This document shows positions 8,054-16,564 of a stretch of 64,000 bases of DNA, piece by piece. The notes beneath the pieces were generated by a model that was given only the letters and a program-made list of their open reading frames with translations, searched no databases and had not been told where the DNA came from. Source of the DNA: Corynebacterium lemuris (lineage in GTDB: Bacteria; Actinomycetota; Actinomycetes; Mycobacteriales; Mycobacteriaceae); assembly GCF_024919295.1 (NCBI RefSeq), contig NZ_JANWTC010000004.1:1-64000 (forward strand), in the 5' to 3' direction. The number at the start of each line of letters is the position of its first letter. The first letter of the stretch is position 1. The position numbers and the translations under genes were made by a program.

Positions 8054-9673
8054 ATGCCCCACACCACCCGCCACATCATCGTCACAGGAGGGGTCGTCTC
8101 CTCCCTGGGCAAGGGCCTGACGGCCGCCAGCCTGGGACAACTGCTCAGCGCCCGCGGCCTGCGGGTGACCATGCAGAAACTCGACCCCTACCTCAACGTC
8201 GACCCCGGCACGATGAACCCCTTCGAGCACGGCGAGGTCTTCGTCACCGAGGACGGCGCGGAAACCGACCTCGATCTCGGCCACTATGAGCGCTTCCTTG
8301 ACCGTGACCTCGACCGCACGGCCAACATCACCATGGGGGCGGTGTACTCGGAGGTCATCGCCAAGGAACGCCGCGGCGACTACCTGGGCAGGACGGTCCA
8401 GGTCATTCCGCACGTCACCGACGAGATCCGCGACCGCCTGCGCGCCCCGGCGGACGTCGACGTCATCATCACCGAGATCGGCGGCACCGTCGGCGACATT
8501 GAATCCCTGCCCTTCCTGGAGGCGGTCCGGCAGCTGCGCCGCACGGTCGGCCGGGAGAACATCGCCTTCATCCACGTCTCCCTGGTGCCCTGGCTGGCAC
8601 CCTCCGGGGAGCTGAAGACCAAACCCACCCAGCATTCGGTGGCGCAGCTGCGTTCCCTGGGCATCCAGCCCGATGCCGTGGTCCTGCGCTGCGACCGGGA
8701 GGTCCCGGCCAATCTGCGCCGCAAGATCGCGATGATGTGCGATGTCGAGGACGCAGGTGTCATCTCCTGTGAGGATGCCGCCTCCATCTACGACATCCCC
8801 GGCATCCTCCACACCCGGGGCCTGGACACCTTCCTGCTCGGGCGTCTGCAGCTGCCCGCCGGGGAACCGGACTGGCGGAGCTGGGATGACCTGCTCGAAC
8901 GGGTCCATCACCCGCGGGGGAAGGTGACCGTGGGCATCGTGGGCAAATACACCCGGCTGCCCGACGCCTACCTCTCCGTCGTCGAGGCCGTCCGCGCCGC
9001 CGGTTTCCACCACCGGGTGGAAGCCGAGGTGGTGTGGATCAGCGCCGAGGACTGCACCCGCCCGGCAGCTGCCGCGGAGGCGCTCGCCGAAGTGGACGCC
9101 GTGATCATCCCCGGCGGCTTCGGCCCCCGCGGCATCGAGGGCATGATCGGGGCCGTGCGCCACTGCCGCATCAACCGCGTGCCGCTGCTGGGCATCTGCC
9201 TGGGCCTGCAGACCGTGGTCATCGAGGCCGCCCGCACCGCCGGGATGAGCCGTGCGACCTCCACGGAGTCCGATCCCGAAACTGACACCCCGGTCATCGC
9301 CACCATGGCCGAGCAGCAGGCGGCCGTCGCCGGGGAAGCGGACCTGGGGGGCACGATGCGCCTGGGCGCCTGGCCGGCCACCCTCCAGGAGGACTCGCTC
9401 ATCGCACAGCTCTACGGTGAGGTCTCCGTCTCTGAGCGCCACCGCCACCGCTACGAGGTCAACAACGCCTACCGCGAGCAGATCACCGCCGGCTCCGGTC
9501 TGCAGTTTTCCGGCACCTCCCCGGACGGGGGCCTGGTCGAGTTCGTCGAATACCCCCGGCAGCAGCACCCCTATCTGGTGGCCACGCAGGCCCACCCCGA
9601 GTACCGCTCCCGCCCGACGCGGGCACACCCGCTGTTCACCGGACTGCTGGCCGCCGCGCTGCCGGTAGATTGA
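8054..9673 (+). CDS. pyrG: CTP synthase
   Basis: Makes CTP from UTP, ATP and glutamine, the last step of pyrimidine nucleotide synthesis. The 539 residues contain the synthase domain with the family start [19 protein letters not shown] (P-loop) and [20 protein letters not shown], then a class-I glutamine amidotransferase domain from about residue 300. The nucleophile elbow is [14 protein letters not shown] (Cys near 378) and the His/Glu of the triad are in [11 protein letters not shown] near the C-terminus. Ligand-binding [16 protein letters not shown] is intact. Length is typical. The stop codon lies inside the leaderless promoter of the next gene. Confidence 0.97.
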   Translation: MPHTTRHIIVTGGVVSSLGKGLTAASLGQLLSARGLRVTMQKLDPYLNVDPGTMNPFEHGEVFVTEDGAETDLDLGHYERFLDRDLDRTANITMGAVYSEVIAKERRGDYLGRTVQVIPHVTDEIRDRLRAPADVDVIITEIGGTVGDIESLPFLEAVRQLRRTVGRENIAFIHVSLVPWLAPSGELKTKPTQHSVAQLRSLGIQPDAVVLRCDREVPANLRRKIAMMCDVEDAGVISCEDAASIYDIPGILHTRGLDTFLLGRLQLPAGEPDWRSWDDLLERVHHPRGKVTVGIVGKYTRLPDAYLSVVEAVRAAGFHHRVEAEVVWISAEDCTRPAAAAEALAEVDAVIIPGGFGPRGIEGMIGAVRHCRINRVPLLGICLGLQTVVIEAARTAGMSRATSTESDPETDTPVIATMAEQQAAVAGEADLGGTMRLGAWPATLQEDSLIAQLYGEVSVSERHRHRYEVNNAYREQITAGSGLQFSGTSPDGGLVEFVEYPRQQHPYLVATQAHPEYRSRPTRAHPLFTGLLAAALPVD

Positions 9674-9678
9674 TCGGC

Positions 9679-10341
9679 ATGACCCCACCCGGCACCCACG
9701 ATTTCCGTGTCCTGGACACCGAGCTGCTGCTCGAGTCCCCGATCCTCGCCGTACGCCGAGACACCCTCGCCATGCCCGGCGAAGGCACCGGCCGCCGCGA
9801 GATCGTCGAGCACTTCGGGGCCGTCGCCGTTGTCGCGGTCCGCGACAGCGGGGAGATCGCCCTGGTCCGCCAGTACCGCCACAGTGTCCGAGCCCGGCTC
9901 TGGGAACTGCCCGCCGGGCTTCTCGACGTCGACGGCGAGGACGAACTCACCACCGCCCGGCGCGAGCTCGCCGAGGAGGCAGGCCTGGCCGCTGACCGCT
10001 GGGACGTCCTGTGCGACCTGGTGACCTCACCCGGTTTCTGCGACGAGACCGTCCGTGTCTTCCTCGCCCGCGACCTGCATGACTGCGAACGCGGGGAGGT
10101 GGAGCACGAGGAGGCCGACATGATCCTCGAGTGGACACCGCTGGACACCGCCCGCGGAATGATCATGGCCGGGGAGATCATCAACGCCATCGCCATCTCC
10201 GGGATCATGACCGCCGCCGAGGTGCTCGCCGGGCGCGCCACCCCACGGCCGGTCGACGCACCCAACCCGTGGCGGCCCACGGCGCTGCCACGGCGGCGTC
10301 GTGAAGCAGGGGTGGGGCCGGACCTGAAGAGGCTGCCCTAG
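9679..10341 (+). CDS. NUDIX hydrolase, ADP-ribose pyrophosphatase-like
   Basis: A 220-residue NUDIX protein. The Nudix box is seen as [23 protein letters not shown] (two-part: the G-start near residue 77 and RELAEEAGL near 93), providing the Glu residues that bind Mg2+. The flanking [30 protein letters not shown] is typical of the ADP-ribose pyrophosphatase subgroup that hydrolyses ADP-ribose to AMP and ribose-5-phosphate; substrate remains an inference. ATG 9679 was chosen because -10 TAGATT (9666-9671) lies 7 nt upstream, embedded in the pyrG 3' end. The stop overlaps the GTG of xerD by one base, the same order as in C. glutamicum. Confidence 0.9.
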   Translation: MTPPGTHDFRVLDTELLLESPILAVRRDTLAMPGEGTGRREIVEHFGAVAVVAVRDSGEIALVRQYRHSVRARLWELPAGLLDVDGEDELTTARRELAEEAGLAADRWDVLCDLVTSPGFCDETVRVFLARDLHDCERGEVEHEEADMILEWTPLDTARGMIMAGEIINAIAISGIMTAAEVLAGRATPRPVDAPNPWRPTALPRRRREAGVGPDLKRLP

Positions 10342-11243
10342 TGGCGGGCACACGCGAGATCGCCGCGACCTGGCTCGACCACCTCGCCGTGGAACGCGGA
10401 CTGTCCGCGAACACGCTGAGTAACTACCGCCGCGACCTCGACCGCTACCTCGACTGGCTGGAGGCCGCCGGCCGCACCGACCTGGCCGAGGTCGCCACCA
10501 CCGACGTCGAGGCCTACGTCGCGGACCTGCGCCGCTCCGGACTCGCAGCCAGCTCCGCCGGCCGGGCCCTCGTCGTCGCCCGCGGCCTGCACAAATTCGC
10601 CGTGCGCGAAGGAGCCGTCGGTGTCGACGTCGCCGCCGAGGTCTCCCCGCCAGCCACCGGACGCCACCTGCCGGACACCCTCAGCATCGCCGAGGTGGCC
10701 ACGCTTCTCGACGCCGTGCCCACCGATGACCTGGCCACCCCCGTCGACCTGCGCGACAAGGCGTTGCTGGAACTGCTCTACGGCACCGGTGCCCGCATCT
10801 CCGAGGTCACCGGCCTGCTCGTCGACGATGTCACCGACAGCGACGGCATCCTGCGCATCACCGGCAAGGGCGGCAAACAACGCCTCGTCCCCGTCGGCTC
10901 CAAGGCACTCGAGGCGGTCGAGGCCTACCTGGTCCGCGCCCGCCCCGCCTTCGCCCGCGGCCGCAGCCACGCACTGCTGCTCAACACCCGCGGCGGGGCG
11001 CTGTCCCGGCAGAGCGCCTGGGCGGCCCTGAAGACGGCGACGCAGCGCGCCGGGCTGGACAAGGAGATCTCCCCGCACACCCTGCGCCACTCCTACGCCA
11101 CCCACCTGCTGGAGGGTGGGGCGGATGTCCGCGTCGTCCAGGAGCTGCTCGGCCATTCCTCGGTGACCACCACCCAGATCTACACGCACGTCACCGCGGA
11201 GAATCTCCGGCAGGTGTGGCGGGAGGCGCATCCGCGGGCCTGA
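10341..11243 (+). CDS. xerD: Site-specific tyrosine recombinase XerD
   Basis: Recombinase that resolves chromosome dimers at dif together with XerC during division, 300 residues. The N-terminal SAM-like core-binding domain (~5-90, [20 protein letters not shown]) is followed by the catalytic domain with all expected residues: Arg in [12 protein letters not shown], Lys in [29 protein letters not shown] (His/Arg), [15 protein letters not shown] (His and nucleophilic Tyr). GTG 10341 overlaps the end of the NUDIX gene. Its last 53 bp overlap the 3' end of the ABC-F remnant on the opposite strand. Confidence 0.95.
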   Translation: MAGTREIAATWLDHLAVERGLSANTLSNYRRDLDRYLDWLEAAGRTDLAEVATTDVEAYVADLRRSGLAASSAGRALVVARGLHKFAVREGAVGVDVAAEVSPPATGRHLPDTLSIAEVATLLDAVPTDDLATPVDLRDKALLELLYGTGARISEVTGLLVDDVTDSDGILRITGKGGKQRLVPVGSKALEAVEAYLVRARPAFARGRSHALLLNTRGGALSRQSAWAALKTATQRAGLDKEISPHTLRHSYATHLLEGGADVRVVQELLGHSSVTTTQIYTHVTAENLRQVWREAHPRA

Positions 11244-12661
11244 GTTCCAGGCGCGGCCAGTGGGCCGTGTCGGCGAGCAGCTGCCGGTCGTGGGTGACCA
11301 GGATGACCGCCGCCTCCGTCTCCGCCAGGGCCCTGGTCAACTGGTCGACGGCGTTGATGGACAGGTGGTTGGTGGGTTCATCCAGCAGCAGGACCGCGGG
11401 TCCGGTACCGAGCATGCGGGCGAGGTCGCGGCGCCGGCGCTGGCCCATTGACAGCGTGCCGGCATCCTCCCCGGATTCCTGGTGGAGACGCCCGATCCGG
11501 GCGGGATCGGACACGGACACACTGCCGGTGGTGGGGGAGAGCGCCCCGGTGAGCACGTCGAGGAGGGTGGATTTCCCGGCGCCGTTGGGGCCGGTGACCA
11601 CGAGACGGTCACCACCGCGCACCGCCAGGTTGACGGGCCCGGTCAGCCGCCCGGCCACGGTGATGCCCTCCGCCCGCAGGTAGGTGCGGGTGGGGCGGGC
11701 GTGCAGGCGGGGGAAGGTGAAAGCCGGCGGGGGTGGCGGGACTGTCACCGCGGCGGCGTCGAGGGCCTGCTGCCGGCGTTTCACCGCCTGCACTACAGCG
11801 GGTGTGTGGGACTGGCGGGTGTGTTTTCCCGTGCCCTTGGGCGGGCGCCAGCCGGTGGACAGGCGGGTCTGCGCCTGCTGCAGATCGGAACGCAGCTGCG
11901 CGTGGCGGGTGGTGTGGGCGGCGTAGTCATCGGCCCAGGCCTGTTCCAGGGCGGCGCGTCCGGCACGGTAGCCCTCGTAGCCGTTGCCCCAGGTCCGCGG
12001 CAGTCCGTCCGGGGTGGGATCGAGATCGAGGACGGTGGTGGCCAGATCGGCCAGCAGTGCCCGGTCGTGGGAGACGGTGAGCACCGAGCCCCGCCGCTGG
12101 CGCAGCTGCGCGGTCAGGTAGGTCAGGCCCGCGTGGTCGAGGTGGTTGGTGGGTTCGTCGAGGAGCAGATGGTCGTGGTGGGTGCCCAGGAGGCAGGCCA
12201 GCCGCACCCGGTAGCGCTGGCCGACGGAGAGATCCGCGAGGGGGACATCGGCGCCGAAGTCGGCGTCGAGGGCGGCCAGTGCGGCGGTGACCCGGCGGCG
12301 GGCGTCCCAGGCGTCGAGGAGTTCAGCCGCGGCCAGCGCCGCCTCGTACTCCCCGGGGTCGGTTTCGATGGTGTCCAGGGCAGCGTCGAGACGCTCGAGC
12401 GCCTGCTCGGCGGGCCGGATTACCTCGCGGACGGCATCGCCCACGGTACGGCCGTCGCCGGCCGGAATCCGGGAGGAGACGGCCGGTGAGGGTGTGGAGC
12501 AGGGTGGTTTTGCCGCGGCCGTTCTCGCCGACAATGAAGAGCCGGTCGCCGGGGGAGAGCGCGAGCGAGAGATGGGTGAAGATGGGGCGGGTGCCGAGGG
12601 TCACGGAGATGTTCTCCGCGACGAGCTGGGCACGACGGTGTGCCGGAAGAGGGGAGTTCAT
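11191..12661 (-). pseudogene. Disrupted ABC-F ATPase (ribosome-protection type)
   Basis: The gene reads in two frames. From ATG 12661 it encodes ENISVTLGTRPIFTHLSLA and Walker A GENGRGKTTLLHTL up to LLPDSG; the frame is then lost near 12465 and the remainder (IPAGDGRTVGDAV onward) continues in another frame to 11191. About 15 codons that should carry the first Q-loop are missing at the junction, so this is a deletion plus frameshift. NBD1 keeps signature LSVGQRYRVRLA and HLLLDEPTNHLD; a linker and NBD2 (Walker A TGPNGAGKST, LSMGQRRRRDL, LLLDEPTNHLS) follow. NBD2 is also short: about 40 residues between its Q-loop (RLHQES) and signature are absent. Two-NBD proteins with EPTNHL motifs are ABC-F proteins, many giving resistance to macrolides, lincosamides or pleuromutilins. 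A single assembly error could explain the frameshift, but hardly both gaps. Confidence 0.85.
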
Positions 12662-12823
12662 GGAGGAGCTTTCTGTACCGGAAGGTCTGCAGGAACACGA
12701 AGGCGCGCCAGCAACACGGCAGCCGCCTGAGAAAGGGCGGGGCCGGTGGGCGCGCGGGGGTGGTTCCTACAGGAAGTACAGATGCATGAAAATGAGTGTA
12801 TCTCTTCCGGTCCGGCGGGTGAA
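12662..12823 (-). promoter_or_regulatory. Promoter and foldable leader of the ABC-F gene
   Basis: After promoter TTCACC-N17-TACACT the leader can pair in several ways. CTGTAC in the uORF (12781-12776) matches GTACAG (12678-12673) just before the ABC-F start. CTGTAGGAAC at the uORF stop (12772-12763) pairs with GTTCCTGCAG (12696-12687) with one G-U. A GCGCGCC/GGCGCGC stem lies between them. A ribosome paused on the uORF would open the first two pairings. This is the layout expected of translational attenuation. Confidence 0.5.
12767..12787 (-). CDS. Leaderless six-residue leader peptide (uORF) of the ABC-F gene
   Basis: On the minus strand ATG 12787 opens a mini-ORF MHLYFL ending with TAG. 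It lies exactly 7 nt after a -10 TACACT (12800-12795), itself 17 nt after a -35-like TTCACC (12823-12818), so the uORF would begin at or next to the transcript's first base. The ABC-F start is ~105 nt further on. Short uORFs of this type control many antibiotic-resistance ABC-F and erm genes by ribosome stalling. Reading it as a leader peptide is an inference from position and pairing potential. Confidence 0.6.
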   Translation of the reverse strand: MHLYFL

Positions 12824-12884
12824 TCCCCGGCCGGGCGCGTAAGGTGAGCGGTCGATTCCTCACATCGCCGACGAAAGGACATCC

Positions 12885-13799
12885 GTGCGCCGCGCCATAG
12901 CTCTTGCTGCACTGACCGCCATGCTGGGTCTGGCACCCGCCACCGCCGCCGCACAGCCGGCACTCCCACCGGGGGTGAGCGTCCAGGACATCATCAGCGG
13001 ACCGATCGCGGTTCCCGCCGGGCAGACCACCACCGTGGACCTCGGCGTCCCCGTGAGCGTCAGCCACCACGCCGGCGGCTGGTCGGTAGTCTCCGCCGGT
13101 ACGAGCGTCTCGGTGACCGCCCCTGCCGAGGGCGGGGCCAGCACCGTCGTGCCCGTCTCCGCTGCCGGTTACAGCGCCAGCCTCACCCTCGTGGCGGAGG
13201 GAGCCCCGGCCCCGGCCCCCGCACCGGCAGCTGATCCGGCCCCGGCCCCCGCCGCGGAGCCGGCCGATGTCCCGGCCACGGATCCGACGGCTGACCCTGA
13301 GGAAGCAGCCTCCCCGGTGGCACAGGTTGACCGGGGGGCTGCCGAGCACATCCAGCTTGAGTCCGCCGTCGAAGGCAACCGCATCACCGCCACCCTCGGG
13401 ATGGTCCAGGCGTTGAAACTCTTCAACCAGTTCAAGGACGTCTCCCGCGAGGGCCTGGGACTGCGCTACCTCGACGCCGCGGGACGTCCCGTCGAGGGTG
13501 TCACCCGCGAGATCGACGAGGTCTCCCGGACCCTCACCCTGACCTACCCGGAGGGGCAGACCCCGGACAACCCCTTCATCATGGAGGTCGTCCGCGATGG
13601 CACAGCCGTCGCCGTGGTCACCTTCACCGACCCGGCGGCACCGGTGGCACCGGGTGCCGAGGCTGTTGACATGGCGGCGGTGACGGCCACGGATGCCGGT
13701 GCGCGCACCGGCACGATCGTCGTGGCCGGGGTGGTCGGTCTCGTCCTGCTGGTGGGCGGCGGGCTGCTGCTCGGCCGACGCCGCCGGGCCGACGCCTGA
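12885..13799 (+). CDS. Secreted, C-terminally membrane-anchored protein of unknown function
   Basis: A 304-residue protein with a Sec signal peptide (RRAIALAALTAMLGLAPATAAAQP, cleavage likely after AAA near residue 23), a ~80-residue beta-rich domain, a Pro-Ala linker with repeated APAPAPA units (~105-130), a second globular domain (HIQLESAVEGNRITATLGMVQALK, ~150-265), and a C-terminal membrane helix followed by basic residues (GLVLLVGGGLLLGRRRRADA). This is an outward-facing, type I membrane topology rather than an LPXTG sortase anchor. GTG 12885 is preceded by GAAAGGA. The gene has its own promoter region and is divergent from the ABC-F remnant. No known domain could be recognised. Confidence 0.8.
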   Translation: MRRAIALAALTAMLGLAPATAAAQPALPPGVSVQDIISGPIAVPAGQTTTVDLGVPVSVSHHAGGWSVVSAGTSVSVTAPAEGGASTVVPVSAAGYSASLTLVAEGAPAPAPAPAADPAPAPAAEPADVPATDPTADPEEAASPVAQVDRGAAEHIQLESAVEGNRITATLGMVQALKLFNQFKDVSREGLGLRYLDAAGRPVEGVTREIDEVSRTLTLTYPEGQTPDNPFIMEVVRDGTAVAVVTFTDPAAPVAPGAEAVDMAAVTATDAGARTGTIVVAGVVGLVLLVGGGLLLGRRRRADA

Positions 13800-13822
13800 G
13801 GTTCTTCCCCCGGAAAGCATCT

Positions 13823-13855
13823 CTGAATCAAGTCTGAAATCTTGACTGAAATCAG
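13823..13855 (+). repeat. Three tandem CTGAAATC-type repeats upstream of pldP
   Basis: CTGAATC (13823), CTGAAATC (13834) and CTGAAATC (13846) recur at 11-12 bp, about one helical turn, in the otherwise GC-rich gap before the ParA-family gene. A possible -10 TACCCT (13893-13898) lies downstream. The spacing suggests a regulator that binds side by side on one face of DNA; no factor is known to me for this motif. Confidence 0.5.
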
Positions 13856-13951
13856 TTCCGCCGTGTCACCCGGGTGCGGCGGGAACACAAGGTACCCTGT
13901 GGAAAGGCAAGGGCGCACGACGCCATAATTGATTCAGTCAAGGAAGAGGGT

Positions 13952-14833
13952 ATGACTGTGAGCCGAGAGGGGATGTACGAGGACCCCGCTGGCGAGCTCG
14001 GTCTGACCGGACGGCCGCTGCGGGTACTCCCGCAGCCCGGCCCGCTGGACGAACACGGGCCCGCAACGATCATCGCCATGTGCAACCAGAAGGGCGGCGT
14101 CGGCAAGACCACGTCCACCATCAACCTGGGTGCCTGTCTCGCGGAACTCGGCCGCAAGGTCCTGCTCGTCGACCTCGACCCCCAGGGCGCACTGTCCGCG
14201 GGGCTGGGCATGCGCCACGACGAGCTCGACGTCACCGTCTACGATCTCCTCCTGGACAACCACACCTCCATCCACTCGGCCGTCCACCACACGGACCTGC
14301 CGAACCTGGACCTGGTGCCCGCCAACATCGACCTTTCGGCCGCTGAGATCCAGCTGGTCAATGAGGTCGGCCGGGAGCAGACGCTGGCGCGGGCACTGCG
14401 CCCGGTGCTCAAGGACTACGACTTCATCATCCTCGACTGCCAGCCCTCCCTCGGCCTGCTCACGGTCAACGCCCTGGCGTGTGCCCACGGCGTGATCATC
14501 CCCATGGAGTGCGAGTACTTCTCCCTCCGCGGGCTGGCGCTGCTCACCGACACCGTGGAGAAGGTTGCCGACCGGCTCAACTTCGATCTGGAGATCATGG
14601 GCATCCTGGTCACCATGTTCGACCGGCGCACCGGCCATGCCCGTGAGGTGATGTCCCGGGTGGTCGAGGTTTTCGGGGACCGGGTCTTCGACTCGGTGAT
14701 CACCCGGACCGTCCGCTTCCCGGAGACCTCCGTCGCCGGCGAGCCGATCATCACCTGGGCGCCCAACTCCCAGGGCGCGGAGCAGTACCGCCACCTGGCC
14801 CTCGAGGTGCTGGAACGGACCGCACGCCGGTGA
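13952..14833 (+). CDS. pldP: ParA-family ATPase, division-site protein PldP
   Basis: A 293-residue deviant Walker ATPase of the ParA/MinD superfamily. After a ~45-residue corynebacterial N-terminal extension come Walker A' NQKGGVGKTTSTINLG near residue 50, the A'-box LLVDLDPQGALSAGLGM, and Walker B FIILDCQPSLGLLTVNAL. There is no parB next to it; instead scpA follows with a 4-bp overlap. This orphan ParA beside scpA is the C. glutamicum PldP position, a protein that localises to midcell and affects division-site choice. ATG 13952 has AAGGAAGAGGG upstream. A role in chromosome segregation together with condensin is suggested by context. Confidence 0.88.
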   Translation: MTVSREGMYEDPAGELGLTGRPLRVLPQPGPLDEHGPATIIAMCNQKGGVGKTTSTINLGACLAELGRKVLLVDLDPQGALSAGLGMRHDELDVTVYDLLLDNHTSIHSAVHHTDLPNLDLVPANIDLSAAEIQLVNEVGREQTLARALRPVLKDYDFIILDCQPSLGLLTVNALACAHGVIIPMECEYFSLRGLALLTDTVEKVADRLNFDLEIMGILVTMFDRRTGHAREVMSRVVEVFGDRVFDSVITRTVRFPETSVAGEPIITWAPNSQGAEQYRHLALEVLERTARR

Positions 14834-15642
14834 CGGCCAGCCCGGCTGCGGAGGACAGGCAACCGGGTTTCCGCGTCGCCCTGGACAACTTCGAGGGTCC
14901 TTTCGACCTGCTGCTCCAACTGATCGGCTCCCGCAAACTCGACGTCACTGAGGTGGCCCTGGCCGAGGTCACCGATGACTTCATCGCCTACACCCGGACA
15001 CTGGGGGCGACCTCCGACCTGGATGAGACCACTGAATTCCTCGTGGTGGCCGCCACCCTGCTCGACCTCAAGGCTGCCCGCCTGCTGCCCCGCGGCGATG
15101 TCGACGATGTCGAGGACCTCGCCCTGCTGGAGACCCGCGACCTGCTTTTCGCCCGCCTGCTGCAGTACCGCGCCTACAAGAAGGTCGCGGACATGTTCGC
15201 CCGTTGGCAGCAAAACGCCCGCCGCCGCTACCCCCGTGCCGTGGGGCCGGAGGAGCGGTTCGCCGATCTGCTCCCGTCTGTCGATCTCGGGCACACCCCC
15301 GCCAGTTTCGCGGAACTGGCGGCCGGGGTCTTCCGGCCCCGGCCCCCGGAGTCGGTCGGCGTGTCCCACCTGCATCAGGTCGCCGTCTCGGTGCCGGAAC
15401 AGGCCGGGCGGATCCTGGATACCCTCCGGTTCATCGGCGCAGGTCAGTGGCTGAACTTCCGGACTCTCACCCGTGACTGCACCGCCTCCATGGAGGTGGT
15501 GGGCCGCTTCCTCGCGCTGCTCGAACTCTACAAGGCGCAGGCCGTGGACACCCTGCAGGAGGAGGCCCTGGGGGAGCTGTCGGTGGCCTGGACCGGCCTG
15601 GAGGTGGACCCGGCGGTGGTGGCTGCCGTGAACTGGGACTAG
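14830..15642 (+). CDS. scpA: Segregation and condensation protein A
   Basis: Kleisin subunit of the SMC-ScpAB condensin, 270 residues. The N-terminal SMC-neck-binding helix is recognisable (FRVALDNFEGPFDLLLQLIG, ~15-34), followed by KLDVTEVALAEVTDDF and the ATLLDLKAARLLP segment; the C-terminal winged-helix part (TRDCTASMEVVGRFLALLELYKAQAV) contacts the SMC head. GTG 14830 overlaps the pldP stop. Unusually, its partner scpB is not adjacent but lies 1.7 kb downstream, with bioD and an acetyltransferase gene between them. Confidence 0.93.
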   Translation: MTASPAAEDRQPGFRVALDNFEGPFDLLLQLIGSRKLDVTEVALAEVTDDFIAYTRTLGATSDLDETTEFLVVAATLLDLKAARLLPRGDVDDVEDLALLETRDLLFARLLQYRAYKKVADMFARWQQNARRRYPRAVGPEERFADLLPSVDLGHTPASFAELAAGVFRPRPPESVGVSHLHQVAVSVPEQAGRILDTLRFIGAGQWLNFRTLTRDCTASMEVVGRFLALLELYKAQAVDTLQEEALGELSVAWTGLEVDPAVVAAVNWD

Positions 15643-15663
15643 GGGACCCCGGCCACACCCCTC

Positions 15664-15723
15664 TGAATGTTGTTCAGCACCAGATGCTGCACGCGTCAAC
15701 TGATCGTGCTTGAATAACGTTCA
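15664..15723 (+). promoter_or_regulatory. Two BioQ-like biotin operators
   Basis: Two 13-bp dyads, TGAATGTTGTTCA (15664-15676) and TGAATAACGTTCA (15711-15723), have centres 47 bp apart, upstream of the bioD unit. They match the actinobacterial BioQ motif TGAAC-N3-GTTAC/GTTCA except for a T at one half-site position. BioQ is a TetR-type repressor of biotin synthesis and uptake genes. The occurrence of two copies just ahead of a biotin gene makes the assignment strong although no binding was tested. Confidence 0.8.
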
Positions 15724-15754
15724 GCTAATGCTGTCGTCACTTCAGAGGAGTTTT

Positions 15755-15874
15755 GTGTCCCAGGTCAAGATTGTCCGTACCGGTCAGCCCCCTCACGGCT
15801 CCGGACGTGCGCCGGCGCCGGTCCTGCTTCTCTCCCGTCCCTTCCCCGGCTCAGTAGGGGAGGTGGTTGCATGA
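15755..15874 (+). CDS. 39-residue ORF translationally coupled to bioD
   Basis: GTG 15755 lies 4 nt after a strong ribosome-binding site (AGAGGAG) and opens a 40-codon frame whose TGA overlaps the bioD ATG as ATGA. The peptide begins SQVKIVRTGQPPHGSGRAP and continues with a hydrophobic patch VLLLSRPFPG. It has no Cys, so it is not the cysteine-rich biotin synthase auxiliary protein BsaP. bioD has no good ribosome-binding site of its own, so this ORF probably delivers ribosomes to bioD. It may be a leader peptide, a small protein, or the scar of a lost gene such as bioA; none can be decided here. Confidence 0.6.
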   Translation: MSQVKIVRTGQPPHGSGRAPAPVLLLSRPFPGSVGEVVA

Positions 15875-16557
15875 GCATCATCGTCGTGACAGGTACCGGC
15901 CCGGGCGTGGGAAAGACGATCACCACCGCGGCCATCGTCTCGGTCCTCAGTGAGCGGGGCATGAAGGTCATCCCGGTCAAGCCGGTCCAGACCGGGGTGT
16001 CCGCACACGGCACCGGCGATGCGGCGAACATCCGGCGGCTCACCGGGGTCGGGGCGCTGGAATTCGTCCGTTACCCGGAGCCCCTGGTCCCCGTCCTCGC
16101 GGCCCGGCGTGCCGGGTTGCCCTCGGTGGACCGGGCGAAGATGGTCTCCCGGATCCGGGCACTTGACGGCCCGGACCGGGTCGTGGTCGTGGAGGGGGAC
16201 GGTGGTCTCCTGGTTCGCCTGGCCGGCAGCCTCACCATCGCGGACCTCGCCTCGGATCTTGGGGCGCCACTGATCGTGGTCACCCCGCTGGGGGTGGGCA
16301 GCCTCAACGCAGCTGAGCTGACGGTGACCGCCGCCCATGCCCGGGGGCTGCACGTCCGGGGGTTGGTCGGCGGCAGCCTGCCGGCGGATCCCGACCTGGC
16401 CACCAGGGAGAACCTGGCTGAACTTCCCTGGGTGACCGGTGTGCCGATGCTGGGCTGCCTGCCTGAGGGGGCCGGCAGCCTCGACCCCGTGGAGTTCCGC
16501 AGCATGGCCCGGCAGTCCCTCGACCTGGATCTGGGTGAGGCACTCCAGCTGGCCTGA
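15871..16557 (+). CDS. bioD: Dethiobiotin synthase
   Basis: ATP-dependent carboxylase closing the ureido ring of dethiobiotin from 7,8-diaminopelargonate and CO2. The 228 residues show the P-loop GTGPGVGKTITTAAIV at the N-terminus, KVIPVKPVQTGV (catalytic Lys), VVVEGDGGLLVRL (Mg2+/phosphate region) and the nucleotide-specificity region LPADPDLATRENLAEL. In C. glutamicum bioD usually follows bioA; here bioA is absent and the gene stands alone behind two BioQ-like boxes and the 39-aa ORF, to which it is coupled by an ATGA overlap. It may be the only bioD or a second copy. Confidence 0.93.
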   Translation: MSIIVVTGTGPGVGKTITTAAIVSVLSERGMKVIPVKPVQTGVSAHGTGDAANIRRLTGVGALEFVRYPEPLVPVLAARRAGLPSVDRAKMVSRIRALDGPDRVVVVEGDGGLLVRLAGSLTIADLASDLGAPLIVVTPLGVGSLNAAELTVTAAHARGLHVRGLVGGSLPADPDLATRENLAELPWVTGVPMLGCLPEGAGSLDPVEFRSMARQSLDLDLGEALQLA

Positions 16558-16564
16558 CGTGCGC

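Noticed and set aside
11216..12489. Long open frames on the plus strand opposite the ABC-F remnant
   Set aside because: They are GC-rich antisense frames over clear ABC-F coding motifs and have no recognisable protein features.
13800..13951. parS site near the ParA-like gene
   Set aside because: No match to TGTTNCACGTGAAACA was found; the repeats there have a different sequence.
15643..15754. Remnant of bioA in the gap before bioD
   Set aside because: No aminotransferase motif can be read in any frame of the gap.
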